From Parapontixanthobacter sp963736595 (GTDB lineage: Bacteria > Pseudomonadota > Alphaproteobacteria > Sphingomonadales > Sphingomonadaceae), in the NCBI GenBank assembly GCA_963736595.1, contig CAVTPG010000007.1, forward strand, positions 25,150 through 89,149: 64,000 bases of DNA. The letters run 5' to 3'. The position numbers and the translations under genes were made by a program. Under the pieces are notes generated by a model. That model ran no database searches. It was given only the letters and a program-made list of their open reading frames with translations, and had not been told where the DNA came from. Shown here in pieces: positions 57,844 to 64,000 of this stretch (the first letter of the stretch is position 1; each line of letters starts with the position of its first letter).

Positions 57844-58079
57844 CGCGGTTATCGGCGTATCGCGTCAGGTGATCTGTTCGGTCTTGCACGAGCTTTAATA
57901 TTCCCAAAGTATAGTTTCCCGTTATGGTGCAGTGCGATGCTTAGCACAGGATAAGTATTTACGCAGGCATAGGTATTATGCTTGAAAGTGTTAGGTTCGC
58001 GACGGGAGCGGGCCGAGCAGGGGACGGGACGCGTGAATCTGGCTATCAATTCGACCGAACATATTGAGGAATGGCCTTC

Positions 58080-58847
58080 ATGCCGATCCAGCCGATGATG
58101 CGCTTTCTGCGCTCTGCGCAAACGCATTTTCCGGGCATTCGCGCGGCAAAATTTGGCGCGTATAATTTCGGCACCAGACATTTCGGATGGCGCGTGCCGG
58201 AAGAATTTGCTTTGCTGAAACGCTTTGGCCCGGTGCGGCTTGCGCTCGATATCGGCGGCAATTGGGGGCAGAGCATTTACGCGCTGAAGCGCTGCGCCGC
58301 ACCCGACAGCATCGTGTCGTTCGAACCCAACCAAGAATTAGCCGCACGATTACAGAAGCGTTTCTCTGATGATGAGAACGTAGACGTGCGCGCTCACGCG
58401 TTGAGCGACACACGCGGGCAGTTCGAGCTGTTTGTGCCGCGTTATCGCAATTATGTTTATGACGGGCTGGCCTCGCTTAAGCAGCAGGAAGCGCTCGACT
58501 GGCTCAATGCGGACCGCATGATGTCATTCGATGAGGGCAAGCTGACGGTGGAACGGCAGGATGTTTCGGTGCACTGCCTCGATGAATTCGATTTTGCGCC
58601 ATGTGTGGTAAAGATCGATGTGCAGGGAGCCGAAGAGCTGGTGGTGCGCGGCGGCTATGAGATGTTCAGTGCGCATCGCCCGTTGACGATCATCGAAGCG
58701 CCGACCGAAAGCCTGGTGAAATTGATGCGGGAATTCGGCCTGTCGCCATATGGTTGCGCGGCTGGGCGCTTGTGTTCCGATTACGCGGATAAGTCCGATG
58801 TCGTGTTTGCCAGTGATGAACATCATGCACGGTTGAGTGCGCACTAA
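58080..58847 (+). CDS. FkbM family methyltransferase
   Basis: A 255-residue SAM-dependent methyltransferase. SAM motif I is LALDIGGNWGQSIYALKR; VSFEPNQELAARLQK follows, and the FkbM signature is CVVKIDVQGAEELVVRGG. Such enzymes O-methylate sugars or polyketides. The ATG at 58080 is preferred to 58071 because a GAGGA site ends at 58070, giving a 9-base spacing. It probably acts with the acyltransferase upstream on a glycan, but about 235 bases separate them. Confidence 0.9.
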   Translation: MPIQPMMRFLRSAQTHFPGIRAAKFGAYNFGTRHFGWRVPEEFALLKRFGPVRLALDIGGNWGQSIYALKRCAAPDSIVSFEPNQELAARLQKRFSDDENVDVRAHALSDTRGQFELFVPRYRNYVYDGLASLKQQEALDWLNADRMMSFDEGKLTVERQDVSVHCLDEFDFAPCVVKIDVQGAEELVVRGGYEMFSAHRPLTIIEAPTESLVKLMREFGLSPYGCAAGRLCSDYADKSDVVFASDEHHARLSAH

Positions 58848-58924
58848 GCACGCCGACCTTGCAGAGAATGCGAGAGCCGATCAGTCGCCGAATGCGGCGC
58901 TAAACCGCGCGCCACAAACTGGAA

Positions 58925-58976
58925 CCCCCGCCCCCACTACAGCTTCTTGAGAAGTAGTGAGGCCGGGGGCCCTTTT
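58925..58976 (+). terminator. strong rho-independent terminator after the FkbM gene
   Basis: Arms 58925-58940 (CCCCCGCCCCCACTAC) and 58954-58969 (GTAGTGAGGCCGGGGG) pair over 16 positions with two mismatches. The loop contains a small CTTC/GAAG pair, and CCCTTTT follows. It lies about 80 bases after the stop, and may also serve the converging gene at 59110. Confidence 0.75.
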
Positions 58977-59109
58977 GCTACTCGCCTTGCGGCAAGTAGA
59001 AACTGACTGGCTACGCTCGGTTATCCGCAGCCTATATATGAGTAACGGGCGATATCGCGGTTGGTTTCACGGCTCGTCGCATGGATTTGGCAAATGGCGG
59101 AGTTTTAGC

Positions 59110-59643
59110 TCACTCATCAATCGTTCGTGTGCGCGGTCGCCAGTAATTGTTCAATGCTTGTCGCGCTTGAGCGCTGCTTATATCATCAGTCCTGCCCGCG
59201 TACCATTCAAGAAAGTGAACTACCGCCATAACCTGAGCGGGAATGAGATGGCTCCATCGCTTGCAGCTATAATCCGCCCAATTGGTGTCAGCGGGTGACC
59301 GGGCTGCGCTGCTCCAGTGGTCATCGGTAAATCCATAAGAAAGGTTGAAAGCCGGGTCGCTTTGCGCCGTTTTGCCGTGCAGTTCCGCGACAAGCCAGGC
59401 CGGCAAATAAAAACAGGCCGCTTCATCCGATAAGAACGTCAGCGCCGTGCCCCATCCATTCGCTGCAGCATCGATCCACTTCCCATCCAGTTCGGTCCAA
59501 TCCGTTTTGTCGGCAAAAGCCTCTGCGGTTTCGAACGGCTCCTCGCCTTGCTGCGAATTGACGAGCGGATTGAAGCAATGCGGACGTTGTGCGGGAAAGG
59601 CAGAATAGATCTCGTCGATCAAAGCGCGGCGTTTGTCGTCCAT
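59110..59643 (-). CDS. DUF6714-like protein
   Basis: A 177-residue cytoplasmic protein. The pattern MDDKRRALIDEIYSAFPAQRP and ALTFLSDEAACFYLPAWLVAELHG resembles DUF6714 proteins, often found as lone genes in bacteria and of unknown function. RWSHLIPAQVMAVVHFLEWY lies near the C-terminus. No catalytic motif is visible. The family call is from memory of the FYLPA pattern and is moderate in strength. Confidence 0.7.
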   Translation of the reverse strand: MDDKRRALIDEIYSAFPAQRPHCFNPLVNSQQGEEPFETAEAFADKTDWTELDGKWIDAAANGWGTALTFLSDEAACFYLPAWLVAELHGKTAQSDPAFNLSYGFTDDHWSSAARSPADTNWADYSCKRWSHLIPAQVMAVVHFLEWYAGRTDDISSAQARQALNNYWRPRTRTIDE

Positions 59644-59807
59644 GACGCTATTTACGACGAGACGTATCCTGCGCTCAAGTGCTTAAACAAAAGAGAGCCA
59701 CAAACCAGAGACGCCCCATCCGCAAAGGGACGAGGCGCCGGGGGTTGCGAGATAATTCCCGCAAAAGGGAAGGAAAGCGAGATTACCCGCAAGTCCCCCC
59801 GAACTGG

Positions 59808-60404
59808 TTATTTGCCTTGCTGCATCACCGCCGGATTGGCATCGGCCAGCGCGCGAACATCGGGCTGCGAAGAAATCTCGCCGGGAATGGCTTTTTCTTC
59901 CGGCATATCGTGTGAGACTTGCGGCGGAGACGCGGCACCCGGATCGTCGCGATCGGTCGGAGCTTGCGTTGTCTGCTGCTGTTGCTGGCGCATTTGCGAG
60001 TATCCCGCCGGCGTCTTGTCCGTATCTTCGATTTCGTCCTGCTCCATTTGACCGGCTGCATTGCGCGCATTGCCATAGCCGGGCTGAGCCGAACCTTCGT
60101 CTGCCAAAGGCTCGGAGCTTTGCGAACCGGATGCTTGCTTGTCGTCTGTGCGCGGTTCGACATCGGCCTTGGCTTCGGCATTGATGCTGCCTGATTGGTT
60201 GACCTCGTACTGGTCATAAACGGGGCGAGCGGCACCTGCCTGGTTCTTGATCGCTTGCGGCTCGTTGGTCTGCGTCGGATCGGCGCTACCTTCTGCCTGC
60301 TGGCGCGTTTCGCTTTCGCGTGGTCCGGTACGCTCCGGCTCGATCGGGTTATTGCCGGTGTTGAGCGTTACATTGCGCGAATCGTCGGGTTCATACTGGC
60401 CCAT
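59808..60404 (-). CDS. acidic, disordered protein of unknown function
   Basis: A 198-residue protein made mostly of Gln, Glu, Asp, Ala, Pro and Ser, with a Gln run (MRQQQQQTTQ). No globular domain, membrane helix or signal peptide is visible, so it is predicted to be intrinsically disordered. It starts MGQYEPDDSRNVTLNTGNN, with an AAGGAAC ribosome binding site nearby, which supports translation. It is divergent from nrdB. Such proteins sometimes act in stress tolerance, but no claim is made here. Confidence 0.7.
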   Translation of the reverse strand: MGQYEPDDSRNVTLNTGNNPIEPERTGPRESETRQQAEGSADPTQTNEPQAIKNQAGAARPVYDQYEVNQSGSINAEAKADVEPRTDDKQASGSQSSEPLADEGSAQPGYGNARNAAGQMEQDEIEDTDKTPAGYSQMRQQQQQTTQAPTDRDDPGAASPPQVSHDMPEEKAIPGEISSQPDVRALADANPAVMQQGK

Positions 60405-60722
60405 AGTCAGGTTCCTTCATGTTGCTGGGGCCGCGGATCAGGGGCGGGGCCGCATGAGCTTAAACCCTAAGTCACGCAGCGCACATCACCCGTTTGGGCC
60501 CGTTCCTGCAATTAACGAACAAAAGGTGACTATTGTTCCACCGCGCTTGCCCCACGCTTTCCCCGGCGGCAACCACACGCAACGCCGCAGGAACCCGCCA
60601 CTTGCGCAAATACAAGACAAATTTCGCCTCTTTTTATCCCCCGCCAATCCAAACTCGTGCTATCGAATCACCCACGCGATTACCTATATTGGTCGTTCAC
60701 CCGAATTCCGCAGGAGTACTAG
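60405..60722. other. intergenic region between the disordered protein gene and nrdB
   Basis: About 320 bases holding the promoters of two divergent genes. A direct repeat GGGGCCGC occurs near 60427 and 60446. Near nrdB, ATTACCTATATTGG (60679-60692) is AT-rich and may be a promoter or half of an NrdR-like dyad. AGGAG ends 6-7 bases before the nrdB ATG. No gene is seen. Confidence 0.5.
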
Positions 60723-61786
60723 ATGTCGTTGCTCGAAGCCCGTAAGACCTACAAGCCCTTTGAATATCCGTGGGCCTACGATTTCTGGAAACGCCAGCAG
60801 CAGATCCACTGGATGCCGGAAGAAGTGCCGCTGGGCGAGGATTGCCGCGACTGGGCGCAGAACCTCACCGATCACGAGCGCAACCTGCTGACGCAGATCT
60901 TCCGCTTCTTCACGCAGGCCGATATCGAGGTGCAGGATTGCTACCACGAAAAATACGGCCGCGTGTTCAAACCGACCGAAGTCAAGATGATGCTGGCCGC
61001 GTTCTCCAACATGGAAACGGTCCACATCGCCGCTTACTCGCATTTGCTCGACACGATCGGAATGCCGGAAAGCGAATACGGGATGTTCCTCGAATATGAG
61101 GAGATGAAGGCCAAGCACGATTATCTGCAGGAATTCGGCGTCGACACCGACGAAGATATTTCGCGCACGCTGGCCATGTTCGGCGGCTTTACCGAGGGGC
61201 TGCAACTCTTCGCCAGCTTCGCCATGCTGATGAACTTCCCCCGCTTCAACAAGATGAAGGGCATGGGGCAGATCGTGTCATGGTCGGTCCGCGATGAAAG
61301 CCTGCATTGCGAAGGCATCATCAAGATGTTCCACGCCTTTAACGAGGAGCGCGGCTGCCTGACCAAATCGGTCAAGGAAGACATCATGGATATGTGCCAG
61401 AAAACGGTGCGGCTGGAAGATGCCTTTATCGACCTGGCGTTCGAGGATGGTCCGGTCCCCGGCATGACGCCGAAGGAAATCAAGAAATATGTCCGCTATA
61501 TCGCCGACTGGCGTTTGCAGCAGTTGGGCTTGCCGGCGATTTACATGGTGGAGGATCACCCGCTGCCGTGGCTGACGCCGCTTTTGAACGGGGTGGAGCA
61601 CGCCAATTTCTTCGAGACGCGCGCAACCGAATATTCCAAAGGCGCGACGAAGGGCAAATGGCAGGATGTCTGGTCCAGCTTCGACAATCGCAAGAATGCC
61701 AAAGCGGTGGCGAATGACGAAGCGGCGGATGATGGTCCGGGCTTGTTTGGGGATAGCGACGGGCCGGGAGCGTGGCGGCGGAGTAG
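60723..61786 (+). CDS. nrdB: ribonucleoside-diphosphate reductase, beta subunit (frameshifted at C-terminus as read)
   Basis: The radical-bearing partner of NrdA, about 354 residues after repair. Iron ligands are in FFTQADIEVQDCYHEKYG, SNMETVHIAAYSH and SWSVRDESLHCEG; the radical tyrosine is Tyr105 in HIAAYSHLL. The frame as read runs on to 61835 with an odd tail (GAWRRSRLGDQEASFSQFSRFC). One missing G near 61762-61766 would restore GPGSVAAE and the TAG at 61784-61786, the expected end. The C-terminal tail binds NrdA, so this matters. The OLD nuclease GTG begins five bases after that stop. Confidence 0.95.
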
Positions 61787-61791
61787 GTTAG

Positions 61792-63525
61792 GTGATCAAG
61801 AAGCTTCGTTTAGTCAATTTTCGAGGTTTTGTTGATCACACAGTATTTTTCTCACCGTTTACGCTTTTAACTGGGCGCAATAACGCTGGCAAAACCACAA
61901 TAATTGAAGCACTGCGAATTATATCCGTTGCTCAATCTAAAGTTGCAACGGCCAATTTTTTGATGGCGCCGGCAGAGTTTGATAAGCATTTTACCGGGCC
62001 GGTTTTTAGGTTCACCTTAACCACCATCGAGTTTGACGAAGGGAATATTCATCACAATTATCGTGTTGAGGATCCAGCCTCATTACATCTGACACTCTCA
62101 AATAATTGTAAGATATCAATATACCTTGGGAGAGATTCTGCAGACAAGTACTGCCAACTTCAGCGAGCCAGAGGATCGAAGGTCAACAAACGCCTCGGCA
62201 ATTCTGATCGAGCATTCCACCAAGTTTATGTTATGCCACCTGTTGGTTCGCTACTGGTTTCGGAAACTGAGCGAAATAAACGCTATCTTCGAAAGAATAT
62301 TAACGGGTATCTCTCTTATCGACACATTAGAAACCAAATGGCGGAGATGGATGCGGAATTCGCCGTTTTTCGTAAAGAATTGGAGAGAACCTGGGACGGC
62401 TTGAGAGTAAAGTCTCTCGAACTAGCCCAAAACGAAGATGGTAGTGTCTATGAACTGATGATCAGGGATGGTCGATACCCAGCGGAAGTAGCGAGACTGG
62501 GGTCGGGGTTGCAGGCATGGATACAAACATTGTGGTTTTTGTCGCGTGTTGGACCCAGCTCCATTATCGTTCTCGATGAGCCAGACGTTTATCTTCATGC
62601 TGACCTTCAAAAAAAGCTCATAAGGCTTTTAGGCGCGTCGGACTATCGTCAGAAAATTGTAGCAACTCATTCGATTGAAATGATTTCTGACGTTTCTCCC
62701 GACGAGATAGTTGAAGTGAAACGTGGCGAGTCCACCTCAAAAGTCATCTCGAGCACCAAAGAAGTGCAGGCTGTTTTAAATCAGATGGGCACGTCACACC
62801 ACTTGCAACTGTCCAAACTGGGTCAAGCAGGGAAGGTACTCTTTGTCGAAGGCAAAGATCATAAGCTTCTTAGCCAGTTAGCAATGAAGTTGGGGAAGTC
62901 TGCAATTGGCAAATTCGAGGCGATGCCTCGTTTCGAGATCGGAGGAATGGGCAACTGGCAGCGAGCAGCGTTGACATCTAAAGTGCTCGCTGACACATCA
63001 AGTGGTGCGTTAGAATGCATCTTGATTATGGATCGCGATTACTTCGATGAAAAGTACCTAGACAATATAGTCGAACAGGCCAAAGATTTTAGCCTTACGG
63101 TTTTGTTCTGGGATCGAAAAGAGATTGAAAACTACTTCATAGATATTGAGACGATCTGGCAATTTATTCAGAAAAACTGTCAGAAAAAAGTTGACCGTTT
63201 TTATATTGAAGAACAAATAGATGAATTTGTGAGGTCAATGTTGATTGACTTGCCGGGTCAAATTGCTCAGAATCTACAGCTCGATAACAAGAAACTGGCA
63301 GTACCTACAGTATTAAAAAAGGCGAATACTTATATCCAATCGAGGAAAAATGACGGATTTTCTGAAATAGATTTGGTATCTGGGAAAAAACTATTTAGTA
63401 AAATATCCGAATTTGCACAGAGAGAATTCGGTGTATCCTTTTCTGCTACTACGATTTGTCGCGAAATGCCGCTTTCTAGAGTCCCTAAAACAATCCGACA
63501 GACGCTAGAGAAGATCGTTGGCTAA
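61792..63525 (+). CDS. OLD-family ATP-dependent endonuclease (AAA ATPase with TOPRIM)
   Basis: A 577-residue protein of class 1 OLD length. The N-terminal SMC-like ATPase has Walker A (LLTGRNNAGKTTIIEAL), the signature region (EVARLGSGLQAW), Walker B (SIIVLDEPDVYLHADL) and a switch His (VATHSIEM). The C-terminal TOPRIM has VLFVEGKDHKLL (Glu) and ILIMDRDYF (DxD). Such nucleases take part in phage defence. Base composition is clearly richer in A and T than in the neighbouring genes, and Lys/Asn/Ile codons are common, which suggests transfer. No partner gene (such as uvrD-like GajB) is present before the window ends. The GTG start follows the corrected nrdB stop. Confidence 0.85.
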   Translation: MIKKLRLVNFRGFVDHTVFFSPFTLLTGRNNAGKTTIIEALRIISVAQSKVATANFLMAPAEFDKHFTGPVFRFTLTTIEFDEGNIHHNYRVEDPASLHLTLSNNCKISIYLGRDSADKYCQLQRARGSKVNKRLGNSDRAFHQVYVMPPVGSLLVSETERNKRYLRKNINGYLSYRHIRNQMAEMDAEFAVFRKELERTWDGLRVKSLELAQNEDGSVYELMIRDGRYPAEVARLGSGLQAWIQTLWFLSRVGPSSIIVLDEPDVYLHADLQKKLIRLLGASDYRQKIVATHSIEMISDVSPDEIVEVKRGESTSKVISSTKEVQAVLNQMGTSHHLQLSKLGQAGKVLFVEGKDHKLLSQLAMKLGKSAIGKFEAMPRFEIGGMGNWQRAALTSKVLADTSSGALECILIMDRDYFDEKYLDNIVEQAKDFSLTVLFWDRKEIENYFIDIETIWQFIQKNCQKKVDRFYIEEQIDEFVRSMLIDLPGQIAQNLQLDNKKLAVPTVLKKANTYIQSRKNDGFSEIDLVSGKKLFSKISEFAQREFGVSFSATTICREMPLSRVPKTIRQTLEKIVG

Positions 63526-64000
63526 CTGAATTTAAAACTATTCCGGTTTAGCTTAATGAAACGCGGTTCGTCTTTGATCTGTGCTGACGGCTCGTGCCAA
63601 GAGTTACCGAGTTTTGTTTTGGACCCTCACGGGCGCGGGGCAGCCGCCCCGCTTGGCTTCCTCCGGGCGGAGCCCTCCGGTCGGGCGGTCGCCCTCTGGC
63701 TGCCGCGACCAAGTTTCACGCACGAAATAGCTGGCTGGCACCGAGGAAGAAAGCGCAACTAAGCCAACTTGCCCTGATCCGGCTCGCGCCCAGCGAGCCG
63801 CAAGGGCGCCCAAACTCTATGGCGGCCGCAACCAAGAACAGGCGCGAGATAGACGGCTTGGAAAGGTCCGGTCGGCGACCAGCCGACCGCAAGCGCGCCC
63901 AAACGTTTCGGCGCGCGCCGGCGCCTATGCGCCGCCCCTCGGAGGCGTTGGCGCAGCCAACTAGCCGCGAGAGAGCACAAAACTACCCACACCAAGCGAT
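63526..64000. repeat. GC-rich palindromic, non-coding region
   Basis: About 475 bases with no convincing gene; two short open frames on opposite strands here read like compositional artefacts. It holds a direct repeat of 18 bases (63798-63815 and 63887-63904, one mismatch: CCGCAAG[G/C]GCGCCCAAAC). There is a perfect 8-bp stem-loop at 63869-63889 (CGGTCGGC/GCCGACCG), and another of 6 bp at 63919-63934 (CGGCGC/GCGCCG). These resemble interspersed palindromic elements. The right edge cuts the region. Confidence 0.5.

Noticed and set aside
60679..60692. NrdR box upstream of nrdB
   Set aside because: The AT-rich dyad matches the consensus too poorly and no paired second box at the usual spacing was found.
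63556..63813. Short overlapping frames on both strands in the GC-rich end
   Set aside because: Composition is repeat-like, there is no domain or ribosome site, and palindromes explain the region better.

Overview
The window is a stretch of an alphaproteobacterial chromosome, most likely Sphingomonadales (Erythrobacteraceae-like). This rests on a GC-rich, alternating-strand gene layout, a large FadL-free TonB-dependent receptor of the sphingomonad type, the glnD/ftsK/gyrB protein sequences, NrdA without an obvious N-terminal ATP-cone, and a HWE/HisKA_2-type histidine kinase. No rRNA, tRNA, CRISPR array or transposase gene was seen. The assignment is by protein character only; no search was possible.

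Layout. 1-8.9 kb: the end of a HerA-like ATPase, a VOC protein, an M24 aminopeptidase P, an S9 oligopeptidase fused in frame to a hotdog thioesterase, a 7TM-GGDEF cyclase and alanine dehydrogenase. 9-25.8 kb: ftsK, a ThiE-like protein, a YggS-like PLP protein, a TonB receptor, glnD, an acyl-CoA synthetase, lgt with a MidA-like methyltransferase, DUF2147, and an osmoprotectant-type ABC system (permease/binding-protein fusion plus ATPase) with a lipoprotein. 25.9-31.2 kb: sensor kinase, AI-2E family permease, YhiN-like flavoprotein, 3-hydroxybutyrate dehydrogenase-like SDR, small lipoprotein. 31.3-39.6 kb: a surface-glycan style cluster with a beta-helix protein and its partner, two GT4-type glycosyltransferases, an unknown protein, a STELLO-like glycosyltransferase, an acyltransferase and a DUF2306-like protein. 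39.7-53.6 kb: gyrB, sdaA, a 27-residue microprotein, guaA, a CHRD lipoprotein, two HhH-GPD DNA glycosylases, DUF924, a zf-CHCC protein, an ABC ATPase coupled to nadB, an esterase and a TonB-C-like protein. 54.3-61.8 kb: nrdA and nrdB, about 4.3 kb apart, with small membrane proteins, an acyltransferase and an FkbM methyltransferase between them. 61.8-64 kb: a clearly AT-richer OLD-family nuclease gene, then GC-rich palindromic non-coding sequence.

The strongest pattern across the window is a set of about eleven single- or two-base indels, each splitting an otherwise intact conserved gene into two overlapping frames: S9 peptidase, ftsK, yggS, acyl-CoA synthetase, MidA, SDR, small lipoprotein, GT4, STELLO, guaA and nrdB. 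Several of these genes are normally essential and no other decay is visible, so consensus errors in the assembly are the likeliest explanation. Any apparent fusion or truncation here (notably the peptidase-thioesterase fusion and the long NrdB tail) should be read in that light.

The best candidates for less-described biology are the STELLO-like enzyme with the unrecognised 314-residue neighbour in the glycan cluster, the solitary OLD nuclease placed directly behind nrdB, the 27-residue membrane microprotein with a strong ribosome binding site, and the structured nrdA leader.
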